64,000 nucleotides of DNA from Streptomyces rugosispiralis (GCF_024505145.1 NZ_JANIAA010000010.1:124001-188000), one strand, 5' to 3'. Numbered from the stretch's first letter, positions 17,244 through 27,098 are shown. Notes: generated by a model not told the origin, from the letters alone. Numbers and translations: made by a program.

Positions 17244-18149
17244 ATGGGAACCACCACGGGAACCACCACCGGGAAGGCCGAACCCTCCGACGGGCCGCCG
17301 AAGTCCGGCCCCGCCGCCTCGCTGTCACCCTCACGGGCGGCCGATTTCATGCGGTGCCCGTTGCTGTACCGCTTCCGAGTGATCGACAAACTGCCGGAGA
17401 AGCCCAGCGCGGCGGCCACCCGCGGCACCGTGGTCCACGCGGTGCTGGAGCGGCTCTTCGACGCCCCGGCCGCCGACCGCACCGCGCCGCGGGCCCGGTC
17501 GATGGTGCCGGGCGAGTGGGAGCGGCTGCTGGCGGCCAAGCCGGAGCTGGCGGAGCTGTTCCAGGAGGAGGACGGCGCTCCGGCGCCGGACCGGCTGGCC
17601 GAGTGGCTGACGGGGGCCCAGACGCTGGTGGAGCAGTGGTTCTCGCTGGAGGATCCGACTCGTCTGGAGCCCGCGGAGCGCGAGCTGTTCGTGGAGACGG
17701 AGCTCGAGTCCGGGCTGAGGCTCCGTGGAATCATCGACCGGATCGACATCGCTCCCACCGGTGATGTGCGGATCGTGGACTACAAGACGGGCAAGGCCCC
17801 CGCGCCGCAGTACGCGGGCGAGGCGCTGTTCCAGATGAAGTTCTACGCCCTGGTGCTGTGGCGGCTGCGCGGGGTGATCCCGCGGCGGCTCCAGCTGGTC
17901 TATCTGGGCAGCGGAGACGTGCTGACGTACGACCCGGAGGAGCGGGATCTGCGGGCCGTGGAGCGCAAGGTGCTGGCCCTGTGGGAGGCGATCCGGCTGG
18001 CCACGGAGACCGGCGCCTTCGTGCCCCGGCAGACCAGGCTCTGCGGCTGGTGCGACCACCAGGCACACTGTCCGGAATTCGGGGGTACGCCACCGCCGTA
18101 TCCGTTGACAGTGCTACCCCGTCAGTCCGGCAGAATGGACGCGGTCTAG
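17244..18149 (+). CDS. RecB-like PD-(D/E)XK nuclease with Fe-S cysteines
   Basis: 301 aa. The nuclease core is visible as GIIDRIDIAPTGDVRIVDYK followed by TGKAP, giving the D...D-x-K catalytic pattern, then a QMKFYALVLW helix. Cys38 (MRCPLLYRF) and Cys267, Cys270, Cys276 (LCGWCDHQAHCPEF) make the one-plus-three cysteine arrangement of AddB/Cas4-type iron-staple nucleases. No helicase domain is attached. The ATG at 17244 lies just after a TAGGGT box, so the mRNA may be leaderless. It ends 14 bp before the response regulator and may be cotranscribed with it. Likely role: DNA repair or end processing. Confidence 0.88.
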   Translation: MGTTTGTTTGKAEPSDGPPKSGPAASLSPSRAADFMRCPLLYRFRVIDKLPEKPSAAATRGTVVHAVLERLFDAPAADRTAPRARSMVPGEWERLLAAKPELAELFQEEDGAPAPDRLAEWLTGAQTLVEQWFSLEDPTRLEPAERELFVETELESGLRLRGIIDRIDIAPTGDVRIVDYKTGKAPAPQYAGEALFQMKFYALVLWRLRGVIPRRLQLVYLGSGDVLTYDPEERDLRAVERKVLALWEAIRLATETGAFVPRQTRLCGWCDHQAHCPEFGGTPPPYPLTVLPRQSGRMDAV

Positions 18150-18163
18150 GAGAAGGAGTTCCC

Positions 18164-18835
18164 GTGGCGATCCGCGTCCTACTGGTCGATGATCAACCGC
18201 TGCTGCGCACCGGCTTCCGGATGATCCTGGAGGCGGAGCAGGATCTGGCGGTCGTCGGTGAGGCCGGGGACGGTCTGCAGGCCCTCGATCAGGTGCGGGC
18301 GCTGCAGCCCGATGTGGTCCTGATGGACATCCGGATGCCGCGGATGGACGGCGTGGAGGCGACCCGTCAGATCACCGGCCCGGGGCGGGACGGCCCGGCC
18401 AAGGTGCTGGTGCTGACCACCTTCGACCTGGACGAGTACGTGGTGGAGGCGTTGCGCGCCGGGGCCAGCGGCTTCCTGCTGAAGGACGCGCCCGCCACCG
18501 AGCTGGTGCAGGCCATCCGCGTGGTGGCGGCGGGCGAGGCGATGCTGGCGCCCAGTATCACCCGCAGGCTGCTGGACAAGTACGCCGGGCATCTGCCGTC
18601 GGGCGAGGAGCCGGTGCCGGACACCCTGCACACGCTGACCGAGCGCGAGGTCGAGGTGCTGAAGCTGGTGGCCCGGGGGCTGTCCAACGCGGAGATCGCC
18701 GCCGATCTGTTCGTGAGCGAGACCACGGTCAAGACGCATGTGGGCCATGTGCTGACCAAGCTGGGGCTGCGCGACCGGGTGCAGGCCGCCGTCTACGCCT
18801 ACGAGAGCGGGCTGGTCCGCCCCGGCGCGCAGTAG
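18164..18835 (+). CDS. NarL/FixJ-family response regulator, orphan
   Basis: 223 aa. The receiver domain has the acidic pair Asp9-Asp10, phospho-acceptor Asp55 (VVLMDIRMPRMDG) and Lys in GFLLKDAPATELVQAI. The C-terminal LuxR-type HTH is LTEREVEVLKLVARGLSNAE with VSETTVKTHVGHVLTKLGLR. The GTG at 18164 follows AGAAGGAG. No histidine kinase is nearby, so its input is unknown. It follows the nuclease gene by 14 bp. Confidence 0.93.
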   Translation: MAIRVLLVDDQPLLRTGFRMILEAEQDLAVVGEAGDGLQALDQVRALQPDVVLMDIRMPRMDGVEATRQITGPGRDGPAKVLVLTTFDLDEYVVEALRAGASGFLLKDAPATELVQAIRVVAAGEAMLAPSITRRLLDKYAGHLPSGEEPVPDTLHTLTEREVEVLKLVARGLSNAEIAADLFVSETTVKTHVGHVLTKLGLRDRVQAAVYAYESGLVRPGAQ

Positions 18836-18857
18836 GCGTCACCGGTGCGGCTCCGGC

Positions 18858-18891
18858 GGGGCGGCCGGCCGATGGGCCGGTCGGTCGCCCC
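18858..18891. terminator. Hairpin between response regulator and binding-protein gene
   Basis: 13-bp stem (two G-U pairs) 18858-18870 / 18879-18891, between convergent genes. Confidence 0.6.
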
Positions 18892-18917
18892 CGTCGGCCC
18901 GTCGATCCAGCAGCCCG

Positions 18918-20513
18918 TCAGCCGCCGGACGACTTGCCGATCTCCCAGAAGCGGAAGACCGTCGAGGAGTCGAGGGTCCACTGCAGCCCGGTGATGTCGT
19001 CCTGGGCCACCGCGTACTGCTTGCCCTGCCACAGCGGGAGCATCGGCACCTCGTCGGCGACGATGTCCTGGATCCGCTGGAAGTCGCCCACCGTGGCCTC
19101 CCGGCTGGGCTGCTCGGCGGTGGCGGGGATCAGCTGCGCGGTCAGCCGCGGCGAGGTGTAGTGGTTGGCCAGGACGTTGCCGGCGCCGAAGAACGGGGCG
19201 ACGAAGTTGTCCGGATCCGGGTAGTCGGGCACCCAGCCCTTCACATAGACGCCGTACTTCCCGCCGGCGACGCCCTTCTCGTACGTGGCGACGTCCGCGC
19301 TCCTCACATCGACGTCGAACAGCCCGCCGGCGTTGAGCTGCTCGGCGATCCGGCGCAGGCCCGGGACGGTGCCGGGGCCGTAGCGGATCGGGGTGCCCCA
19401 CAGGGTCAGCTTGACCTTGCCGGTGATCCCCTCGTCCCGGAGCGCCTGCTTGGCCTTCTCGGGCTGCGGGCGGTCGCCGTACTTGTCGTAGAAGGCGGTG
19501 TTGTGGCCGGTGATACCGGCCGGGACCACCGAGTACAGCGGTTCGGCGGTGCGCTTGTAGACGTCCCGCACCAGGGTGGAGCGGTCGATGAGGTACGCCA
19601 TGGCCTTGCGCACCCCGAGCTTGCCCGCCACCGGGTCCTTCATGTTGAAGACCAGGTGCTGGACCTCGGCGCCGGTGCCCTCGACCACGTTCAGGCTCTT
19701 GCCGCCGCCGAGGCTCCGCGCCTGGAGGTCGGCGAGGTCGCGCATGGCCAGCCCGCGGTAGGCGAGGTCCACATCGCCCTTCTGCACGGCGGACTTCAGC
19801 CGCGCCTGCGCGCCGTGGAAGAACTTCAGGGTCAGCCCGGAGTTCTTGGGCTCGGCGGGCCCCTGGTAGTCGCCGTTGACGGAGAAGTCCGCCTCGGCCT
19901 TGGTGAAGGAGTCCAGCTTGTAGACGCCGGAGCCGACCGCCTTGTGGTCCGTGCGCAGCTTGTCGGCCGGGTACTCCGCGTGGTCGACGATGGACCCGGC
20001 ACCGGAGGCGATCTTCTGCGGGAAGGTCGCGTCGGAGTCCTTCAGCTGGAAGACGACGGTCCGCTTGTCCGGGGTGTCGATGCTCCCGATGGAGGTGAGC
20101 ATCAGCGCCGGGCCGTTGGGGTCGTTGATCCGCTTGGTGCGCTCGAAGGAGTACTTGACGTCCTCGGAGGTGAGCGGATGGCCGTCTGTGAACGTCAGGC
20201 CGTCCTTCAGGGTGCAGGAGTAGACCCGGCTGGTGCTGTCCTTGAAGGAGCACTTCTCCGCCGCCTCCGGCTGCGGTGTGGTGCTGCCCTTCGGGAAGCT
20301 CAGCAGCGACTGGAAGACGTTGTTGAACAGCAGCCAGGAGCCGGGGTCGTAGCCCGACGCCGGGTCGGTGGCGAGCACCTCGTCCGACATCCCCATGACC
20401 ACGTGCTCGCCGGCGCCCGCCGCGTCCCCGTCCTCACTGCCGCAGCCGGTGAGCAGGGCGGCGGCCAGTCCCGCCCCGAGGGGCGCTGCCAACCACTGAT
20501 CACGTTTCCTCAA
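18918..20513 (-). CDS. SBP_bac_5-type solute-binding lipoprotein (peptide/nickel class)
   Basis: 531 aa. The signal MRKRDQWLAAPLGAGLAAAL ends in lipobox LLTGC (Cys24). The body is typical of oligopeptide-binding proteins: YSCTLKDGLTFTDGHPLTSE, KAMAYLIDRSTLVRDVYK, and YGVYVKGWVPDYPDPDNFVA. No permease or ATPase gene lies next to it. It follows a closely similar gene (20565-22163) by 51 bp and seems to be a tandem duplicate. The ATG at 20513 follows GAGGAA. Confidence 0.9.
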   Translation of the reverse strand: MRKRDQWLAAPLGAGLAAALLTGCGSEDGDAAGAGEHVVMGMSDEVLATDPASGYDPGSWLLFNNVFQSLLSFPKGSTTPQPEAAEKCSFKDSTSRVYSCTLKDGLTFTDGHPLTSEDVKYSFERTKRINDPNGPALMLTSIGSIDTPDKRTVVFQLKDSDATFPQKIASGAGSIVDHAEYPADKLRTDHKAVGSGVYKLDSFTKAEADFSVNGDYQGPAEPKNSGLTLKFFHGAQARLKSAVQKGDVDLAYRGLAMRDLADLQARSLGGGKSLNVVEGTGAEVQHLVFNMKDPVAGKLGVRKAMAYLIDRSTLVRDVYKRTAEPLYSVVPAGITGHNTAFYDKYGDRPQPEKAKQALRDEGITGKVKLTLWGTPIRYGPGTVPGLRRIAEQLNAGGLFDVDVRSADVATYEKGVAGGKYGVYVKGWVPDYPDPDNFVAPFFGAGNVLANHYTSPRLTAQLIPATAEQPSREATVGDFQRIQDIVADEVPMLPLWQGKQYAVAQDDITGLQWTLDSSTVFRFWEIGKSSGG

Positions 20514-20564
20514 CGGTATTCCTCACACACTCGACGTCTCCGTGTCCGACCCCCGTAAGTCGTT

Positions 20565-22163
20565 TCAGTCGCCCTTGCCGAGCTCCCACAGCTGGAGCAT
20601 GGTCGAGGAGTCGAAGGCGTACTCGGCGCCCGTCACGTTCCCGCGGGCGGCCACGTACGTGTTGCCCTGCCACAGCGGAAGGTAGGGCACATCGCTGGCG
20701 ACGGCGTTCTGGATGGACTGGTAGTCCTTGTCGGCGAGGCTGCGCTGGGCCTCCTGCCGGGTCTTGGGGATCAGCTCGTCCTGGATGGTCTTGTTGCGGT
20801 AGGGCGAGTTGAGGAAGTTGTCCTTGGTGAGGAACGGCGCGGTGTAGCTCTCGGGGTCCGGGAAGTCGGGGAGCCAGCCCATCCCGGAGGCGGAGAACTG
20901 GCGCTTGACGAGCGCGGGGCGGAAGTCCCGCCACGGGTAGCCCTTGACCGTGACGGAGAACAGTCCGCTGGCGTTGAGCTGCTTGCGCAGTTCCTTGAAC
21001 TCCCCGGCCGTCTCCGGGCCGTAGTGGTCGGTGGTGTAGGTCAGCGTCAGCTTAACCGGGGTGCTGATACCGGCCTGGGTCAGCACGCGCCGGGCCTCCT
21101 CGGGGTCCGGGTCGCCGTACTCGTTGTGGAACGAGTTGATGTGCGAGGAGATGCTGGTGGGGATCATCGAGTAGAGGGGCTCGGCGGTCCGCTTGTACAC
21201 ATCGCGCACCAGCGCCTGGCGGTCCACGAGATGGGCGATGGCCTGCCGGACCGCCTTGTTCTTCACCGTCGGGTCGGAGGTGTTGAAGACCAGGTAGCGG
21301 ATGCCCTGCCCGGAGGACTCGAAGAGGCGGACGCCCTTGATCTCGCCCTTGTTGAGCTTGTCGAGCTGCTCCGGCGAGAAGCCGCGGTGCACCAGGTCGA
21401 TGTCGCCCTTGACCAGCGCCTTCTCCATGGTCGACGCGGAGTCGTAGAACCGCATCTCCACCTTGCCGGCCTTCGGCTCGACATCGCCCTTGTAGTGGGA
21501 GTTCCTGGTGAAGACGACCTTGGTCAGCCGGTTGTCGCGCACCTCGGTCCTGGCGCTGTACGGGCCCGAGCCGGTCATGTCGAAGCCGTCGCGCAGCGCG
21601 TCGGGCTTGTAGACCTCGCTGTCGAGGATCGCGGCGGCCGGGGTGGTGAGCTTCGACGGGAAGGTCGCGTCCGGCTGCGAGAGATGGATGACGATCTCGC
21701 GGTCGCTGGGGGTTTCGATCTTGTCCACATTGGACAGCAAGGACTTGGTGCCGTTGGGGTCGTCGATGCGCAGCACCCGCTCGAGGGAGAACTTGACGTC
21801 CTTCGAGGTGAGGTCGTGGCCGTTGGAGAACTTCAGCCCGTCGCGCAGCGTGCAGCGGTACTGCTCGCTCTGTCTGTCCTGGAAGCCGCATTTCTCTGCG
21901 GCATCGGGTATCGGCTCGGTTCCCGAGCGGGGCAGCCGCATCAGCGTCTGGAAGGCGTTGTGCAGCACGCTCCAGGACGCGAAGTCGTAGGCCAGGGCGG
22001 GGTCCAGCGGCGCGGGTGCCGCCTTCGACGCCTCTATGCGGTCCGTGCTGCCCAGGACGAGCGTCTTGCCGTCCGAGCCCGAGCCGTCGGTACCACCGCA
22101 CGCGGCGAGCGTGGAGATCAGGAGGCCGGCCACGGCCGGCAGCACCAGCGACTTGCGCGTCAT
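20565..22163 (-). CDS. SBP_bac_5-type solute-binding lipoprotein, paralogue
   Basis: 532 aa from the ATG at 22163, chosen because AGGGAG lies 9 nt before it; an in-frame ATG seven codons upstream lacks this spacing. Signal MTRKSLVLPAVAGLLISTLA with lipobox LAAC. It shares motifs with the downstream protein (RCTLRDGLKFSNGHDLTSKD, RDVYKRTAEPLYSMIP, GWLPDFPDPESYTAPF). It probably binds peptides or a similar solute outside the cell. It could deliver to a distant permease or act as a sensor, since no transporter subunits are adjacent. Confidence 0.9.
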   Translation of the reverse strand: MTRKSLVLPAVAGLLISTLAACGGTDGSGSDGKTLVLGSTDRIEASKAAPAPLDPALAYDFASWSVLHNAFQTLMRLPRSGTEPIPDAAEKCGFQDRQSEQYRCTLRDGLKFSNGHDLTSKDVKFSLERVLRIDDPNGTKSLLSNVDKIETPSDREIVIHLSQPDATFPSKLTTPAAAILDSEVYKPDALRDGFDMTGSGPYSARTEVRDNRLTKVVFTRNSHYKGDVEPKAGKVEMRFYDSASTMEKALVKGDIDLVHRGFSPEQLDKLNKGEIKGVRLFESSGQGIRYLVFNTSDPTVKNKAVRQAIAHLVDRQALVRDVYKRTAEPLYSMIPTSISSHINSFHNEYGDPDPEEARRVLTQAGISTPVKLTLTYTTDHYGPETAGEFKELRKQLNASGLFSVTVKGYPWRDFRPALVKRQFSASGMGWLPDFPDPESYTAPFLTKDNFLNSPYRNKTIQDELIPKTRQEAQRSLADKDYQSIQNAVASDVPYLPLWQGNTYVAARGNVTGAEYAFDSSTMLQLWELGKGD

Positions 22164-22501
22164 TGTCGGGAGTCTCCCTGCCATCGATCAACTACTCGCG
22201 ACGACATTAGTCCGAGGCGCCAGTGATACTCGGACACAACGAAGTTGAGGCGATATCACGCCCCGATAACGAGCGATCATCGACCGATATCCGGACGTGG
22301 CCGCGATTCGTGCGCGATGCCACTAATCCGGACACAAAGGCTCTCCCAAAACGCATCAGACGGGACGCGCGACAGCCAACCATCGCACTCGTCTACGGCA
22401 TATGCAGTGACAAACATCACGTTCCGTTGTCGCCAACGGAACGTGAAAAATCCGCCCGCGCTATTCAGTCTGCAATTTACATGAATACGCTCGGTGCGCG
22501 A
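22164..22501. other. 338-bp intergenic region, relatively AT-rich
   Basis: No coding frame is convincing. It contains the upstream region of the binding-protein gene, two copies of CGGACACAA (near 22233 and 22330), and the 22417-22446 hairpin. Base composition is less GC-rich than the flanking genes. Confidence 0.6.
22417..22446 (-). terminator. Perfect 12-bp hairpin downstream of HAD gene
   Basis: TCACGTTCCGTT / AACGGAACGTGA with a 6-nt loop, 56 bp past the HAD stop. On the minus strand it is followed by TGTTTGTC, and on the plus strand by AAAAT. A terminator is most likely; an operator is possible. Confidence 0.65.
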
Positions 22502-23203
22502 TCAGTGCACCGCCGTGATCAGAGTGCGCAGAAAATCGAGATCGACTTCTTCGAGCGAGCCGATGACCGTACGCCCCGCCGCGGGCTCGATCGGCACCAC
22601 GGACGGCACCGCGACCACCCGGCATCCGGCCGCCTCCGCGGCCCGTACGCCCGTGTCGGTGTCCTCGATGACCACGCACCGCCCCGGCTCCGCCGCGAGC
22701 CCCGCCGCAGCGAACAGATACGGGTCCGGATGCGGCTTGGTCCGCTCGACCTCGTCGCCCGCGACCGTCAGGGCGAAGTGCTCCGGGCCGAGCGAGCGCA
22801 GGACGCGGTCCATCACCCGCCGGTGGGAGGCGGAGACCAGGGCGGTGGGGATGGAGTGCGCGGCCAGCTCGGTGAGCAGCCGGCGGGCTCCGGGCAGCAT
22901 CGGCACACTGCCGTCGATCAGCTCGGTGAAGCGGCTGTTGAGCAGGCCGGTGAGCTCGGCGAGGGCGATCTCGGCGCCGGTGGCCTCGATCAGGAACTGG
23001 GCGCTGCGCGACATCGGGCCGCCCACCACGACCTGGCGGTACTCCTCGGCCAGGGCGTGCCCGAGCTCGGCGAAGATGGAGACCTCCGCGTCCCACCAGA
23101 TGCCCTCGGTGTCGACCAGGGTGCCGTCCATGTCGAGCAGAACGGCTTGCAGAGCCGAGCCTTCGGCCGTACGGGTGTCGACGGCGGGGATGCTGCTGGT
23201 CAT
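22502..23203 (-). CDS. HAD-superfamily hydrolase (phosphatase/phosphoglucomutase-like)
   Basis: 233 aa. HAD motif I is VLLDMDGTLVDTEG, motif II is ALVSASHRRVMD, and motif IV is VVIEDTDTGVRAAEAAGC. The cap is the small helical type seen in sugar-phosphate phosphatases and beta-phosphoglucomutases. The ATG at 23203 follows GGAGGTGTTTGG. It lies downstream of metH in the same direction. Substrate not predictable. Confidence 0.9.
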   Translation of the reverse strand: MTSSIPAVDTRTAEGSALQAVLLDMDGTLVDTEGIWWDAEVSIFAELGHALAEEYRQVVVGGPMSRSAQFLIEATGAEIALAELTGLLNSRFTELIDGSVPMLPGARRLLTELAAHSIPTALVSASHRRVMDRVLRSLGPEHFALTVAGDEVERTKPHPDPYLFAAAGLAAEPGRCVVIEDTDTGVRAAEAAGCRVVAVPSVVPIEPAAGRTVIGSLEEVDLDFLRTLITAVH

Positions 23204-23230
23204 CCAAACACCTCCGGATAAGGGGCACGA

Positions 23231-23269
23231 AGGCCGGCCCCCTTCCACGGACGGGAAGGCGACCGGCCT
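23231..23269 (-). terminator. Hairpin between metH and HAD gene
   Basis: 16-bp stem 23231-23246 / 23254-23269 with two imperfect pairs, plus a smaller 8-bp hairpin at 23317-23337. Together they probably end the metH transcript. Confidence 0.6.
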
Positions 23270-23384
23270 CTACCGGATCGACCAGTCTACGTCGCGCCGC
23301 GCCGACGCGCCCGGTGAGAGCCTGTGACACAGGCTCTGAGCACCCAAGGCGGTCACAGAAGGCCGCCAGGGGGCTACCGCGCGT

Positions 23385-26300
23385 CTACCGCGCGTTGAAG
23401 TACTTCGCCTCCGGGTGGTGGATCACGATGGCGTCCGTGGACTGCTCGGGGTGGAGCTGGAACTCCTCCGAGAGCTTCACCCCGATCCGCTCCGGCTCCA
23501 GCAGGTCGGCGATCTTCGCACGGTCCTCCAGGTCGGGGCAGGCGCCGTAGCCGAGCGAGAAGCGTGCGCCGCGGTACTTCAGCGCGAACATGTCCTCCAT
23601 CTCGCCCGGGTCCTCTCCCGCGAAGCCCAGCTCGGCGCGGACCCGGGCGTGCCAGTACTCGGCCAGCGCCTCCGCGAGCTGGACGGACAGGCCGTGCAGC
23701 TCCAGGTAGTCGCGGTAGGAGTCGGCGGCGAACAGCTCGCCGGTGGCCTCGCCGATCCGGGAGCCGACGGTCACCACCTGGAGGCCGACGACATCGGTCT
23801 CGCCGGACTCCTCGGGCCGGAAGAAGTCGGCCAGGCACAGCCGGCGGCCGCGGCGCTGGCGCGGGAAGGTGAAGCGGGTCCGCTCGCTGCCGTCCTCGTT
23901 CAGCAGGACCAGGTCGTCGCCCTTGGAGACGCACGGGAAGTAGCCGTAGACGACGGCCGCCTCGAGCAGGTTCTCGGTGTGCAGCCGGTCCAGCCAGCCG
24001 CGCAGCCGGGGCCGCCCCTCGCTCTCCACCAGTTCCTCGTAGCCGGGGCCCTCGCCGGTGCGGGACTGCTTGAGCCCCCACTGGCCCTTGAACAGCGCCC
24101 CCTCGTCCAGCCAGGAGGCGTAGTCGGCCTGCTGGATGCCCTTGACCACGCGGGTGCCCCAGAAGGGCGGGGAGGGCACGGGGTTGTCGGTGGCCACGTC
24201 GGAGCGTGCCGGGCCCTCCTCCGGCTCCGGCTCGCGCACCTGGGCGGCGCGCTGGGGGACGCGGCGCTGCCGGAGCTCGGGGAGCGTGGCGCCGGGCACG
24301 CCGCGCTTGACGGCGATCAGCGCGTCCATGAGCCGCAGCCCCTCGAAGGCGTCGCGGGCGTAGCGCACCTCGCCCTCGTAGATCTCGTGCAGATCCTGCT
24401 CGACATAGGCCCGGGTGAGCGCGGCGCCGCCGAGGATGACGGGGAACCGGGCGGCCAGCTTGCGCTGGTTGAGCTCCTCCAGGTTCTCCTTCATGATCAC
24501 GGTGGACTTCACCAGCAGCCCGGACATGCCGATCACATCGGCACCGTGCTCCTCGGCGGCCTCCAGGATCGCGGAGACCGGCTGCTTGATGCCCAGGTTG
24601 ACCACGTTGTAGCCGTTGTTGGACAGGATGATGTCCACGAGGTTCTTACCGATGTCATGGACGTCGCCGCGGACGGTGGCGAGCACGATGGTGCCCTTGC
24701 CCTCGTCGTCCGACTTCTCCATGTGCGGTTCGAGATGGGCGACCGCGGTCTTCATGACCTCGGCGGACTGGAGGACGAACGGCAGCTGCATCTGGCCGGA
24801 GCCGAACAGCTCGCCGACCACCTTCATGCCCTCCAGCAGCGTCTCGTTGACGATGTCGAGGGCGGGGCGCTCCTGGAGGGCCTCGTCGAGGTCGGCCTCC
24901 AGGCCGTTGCGCTCGCCGTCGATGATGCGGCGCTGGAGCCGCTCCTCGAGCGGCAGCGCGGCCAGTTCCTCGGCCTTGCCCGCCTTGAGCGACTTGGCGG
25001 TGGCGCCCTCGAAGAGCCCCATCAGCTTCTGCAGCGGGTCATAGCCCTCGGCCCGGCGGTCGTAGATCAGGTCCAGGGCCGTACGGACCTGCTCCTCCTC
25101 GAACCGCGCGATCGGCAGGATCTTGGAGGCGTGCACGATCGCCGAGTCCAGGCCCGCCTTGACGCACTCGTCGAGGAAGACGGAGTTGAGCACGATGCGG
25201 GCGGCCGGGTTGAGGCCGAAGGAGATGTTGGACAGGCCCAGTGTGGTCTGGACGTCCGGATGGCGCCGCTTGAGCTCGCGGATCGCCTCGATGGTGGCGA
25301 TGCCGTCCTTACGGGACTCCTCCTGACCGGTGCAGATGGTGAAGGTCAGGGTGTCGATGAGGATGTCCGACTCGTGGATGCCGTAGTTGCCGGTCAGGTC
25401 GGCGATCAGCCGCTCGGCGATCTCGACCTTGTGCTCCGGCGTGCGGGCCTGGCCCTCCTCGTCGATGGTCAGCGCGATCAGGGCGGCGCCGTGCTCCTGG
25501 GCCAGCCGGGTGACCTTGGCGAACCGGGACTCGGGGCCGTCCCCGTCCTCGTAGTTCACGGAGTTGATGACCGCGCGTCCGCCGAGCTTCTCCAGCCCGG
25601 CCCGGATCACGTCGACCTCGGTGGAGTCCAGGACGATGGGGAGGGTGGAGGCGGTGGCGAACCGCCCGGCCAGCTCCTCCATGTCCGCGACGCCGTCCCG
25701 GCCGACGTAGTCCACGCACAGGTCGAGCAGATGGGCGCCCTCGCGGATCTGCTCCCGGGCCATCTCCACGCAGTCGTCCCAGCGGGCCTCCAGCATGGCC
25801 TCGCGGAACTTCTTGGAGCCGTTGGCGTTGGTGCGCTCGCCGATCGCCAGGTACGAGGTGTCCTGGCGGAACGGCACGGTCTGGTAGAGCGAGGCGGCGC
25901 CGGGCTCGGGGTGCGGGGTGCGCTCGGTGGGGGTCAGCCCGCGGACCCGCTCGACGACCTGGCGCAGATGCTCGGGCGTGGTGCCGCAGCACCCGCCGAC
26001 CAGGGAGAGCCCGTACTCGCGGACGAAGGTCTCCTGGGCGTCGGCCAGCTCACCGGGGGTGAGGGGGTAGTGGGCGCCGTCCTTGCCCAGCACCGGGAGG
26101 CCGGCGTTGGGCATGCAGGACAGCGGGATCCGGGAGTGGCGGGCGAGGTGGCGCAGGTGCTCGCTCATCTCGGCGGGGCCGGTGGCGCAGTTGAGGCCGA
26201 TCATGTCGATGCCGAGCGGCTCGAGGGCGGTGAGCGCCGCGCCGATCTCGGAGCCGAGCAGCATGGTGCCGGTGGTCTCGACGGTGACCGAGCAGATCAC

Positions 26301-26891
26301 CGGCAGGTTGGCGCCGGTGGCGGCCAGGGCGCGGCGGGCGCCGATGATCGAGGCCTTGGTCTGCAGCAGGTCCTGGGTGGTCTCCACCAGGAGGGCGTCC
26401 GCGCCGCCGGCGATCATGCCTTCGGCGTTGGCCTGGTAGGCGTCGCGGAGGACGGTGTACGGGGCGTGGCCGAGGGTGGGCAGCTTGGTGCCGGGGCCCA
26501 TGGAGCCGAGCACCCAGCGCTGGCGTCCGTCGGCGGCGAACTCGTCGGCGACCTCACGGGCGATCCGGGCGCCGGCCTCGGAGAGCTCGTGGACGCGGTG
26601 GGCGATGTCGTATTCGCCGAGCGCCGCGTGGTTGGCGCCGAAGGTGTTGGTCTCGACGCAGTCCACGCCGGCGGCGTAGTACTCCTCGTGGACCGAGCGG
26701 ACGATGTCCGGGCGGGTGACGTTGAGGATCTCGTTGCAGCCCTCGAGCTGCTGGAAGTCGTCGAGACTGGGCTCCTGCGCCTGGAGCATCGTCCCCATCG
26801 CGCCGTCGGCGACCACCACTCGGGTGGCCAGCGCTTCGCGGAGCGCGTCGGCTCGGGCGGCGGATGTGGGCGATGGCGTATGAGAGGCCAT
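23385..26891 (-). CDS. metH: Cobalamin-dependent methionine synthase MetH
   Basis: 1168 aa, all four modules present. The homocysteine-binding domain has zinc cysteines (LVGGCCGTTPEH, plus VICSVTVET region). The methyl-tetrahydrofolate domain begins near YLAIGERTNANGSKKF. The B12-binding domain has the base-off motif RGDVHDIGKNL with its histidine at about residue 745. The C-terminal SAM-dependent reactivation domain ends with FQLHPEQSTDAIVIHHPEAKYF. It makes methionine from homocysteine. The ATG at 26891 follows AGGGAGCAC. I found no B12 or SAM riboswitch in the 238 bp upstream. Confidence 0.97.
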   Translation of the reverse strand: MASHTPSPTSAARADALREALATRVVVADGAMGTMLQAQEPSLDDFQQLEGCNEILNVTRPDIVRSVHEEYYAAGVDCVETNTFGANHAALGEYDIAHRVHELSEAGARIAREVADEFAADGRQRWVLGSMGPGTKLPTLGHAPYTVLRDAYQANAEGMIAGGADALLVETTQDLLQTKASIIGARRALAATGANLPVICSVTVETTGTMLLGSEIGAALTALEPLGIDMIGLNCATGPAEMSEHLRHLARHSRIPLSCMPNAGLPVLGKDGAHYPLTPGELADAQETFVREYGLSLVGGCCGTTPEHLRQVVERVRGLTPTERTPHPEPGAASLYQTVPFRQDTSYLAIGERTNANGSKKFREAMLEARWDDCVEMAREQIREGAHLLDLCVDYVGRDGVADMEELAGRFATASTLPIVLDSTEVDVIRAGLEKLGGRAVINSVNYEDGDGPESRFAKVTRLAQEHGAALIALTIDEEGQARTPEHKVEIAERLIADLTGNYGIHESDILIDTLTFTICTGQEESRKDGIATIEAIRELKRRHPDVQTTLGLSNISFGLNPAARIVLNSVFLDECVKAGLDSAIVHASKILPIARFEEEQVRTALDLIYDRRAEGYDPLQKLMGLFEGATAKSLKAGKAEELAALPLEERLQRRIIDGERNGLEADLDEALQERPALDIVNETLLEGMKVVGELFGSGQMQLPFVLQSAEVMKTAVAHLEPHMEKSDDEGKGTIVLATVRGDVHDIGKNLVDIILSNNGYNVVNLGIKQPVSAILEAAEEHGADVIGMSGLLVKSTVIMKENLEELNQRKLAARFPVILGGAALTRAYVEQDLHEIYEGEVRYARDAFEGLRLMDALIAVKRGVPGATLPELRQRRVPQRAAQVREPEPEEGPARSDVATDNPVPSPPFWGTRVVKGIQQADYASWLDEGALFKGQWGLKQSRTGEGPGYEELVESEGRPRLRGWLDRLHTENLLEAAVVYGYFPCVSKGDDLVLLNEDGSERTRFTFPRQRRGRRLCLADFFRPEESGETDVVGLQVVTVGSRIGEATGELFAADSYRDYLELHGLSVQLAEALAEYWHARVRAELGFAGEDPGEMEDMFALKYRGARFSLGYGACPDLEDRAKIADLLEPERIGVKLSEEFQLHPEQSTDAIVIHHPEAKYFNAR

Positions 26892-27098
26892 GGATGTGCT
26901 CCCTGGAGTGCGACGGCTGTCGGCTTTGCGCCCTCCCCCGGGGACGGCGCACCACGCCAGGGTAGCGGCCAGTGGTCATTTCGCGAGGGGTGGCCCATCA
27001 GCCGGGACGAGCACGGCCGATTCGGCCCCCGTCGGCCCATTGATCGCCGACACACAGCCGTCAGGTACCGAGCAGTCGACATGGACCGATAGTGTTCA

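Noticed and set aside
23415..27092. A 1225-codon plus-strand open frame over metH
   Set aside because: Antisense shadow of metH, with low-complexity composition (Gly/Leu/Val/Arg/Asp) and no recognisable domain.
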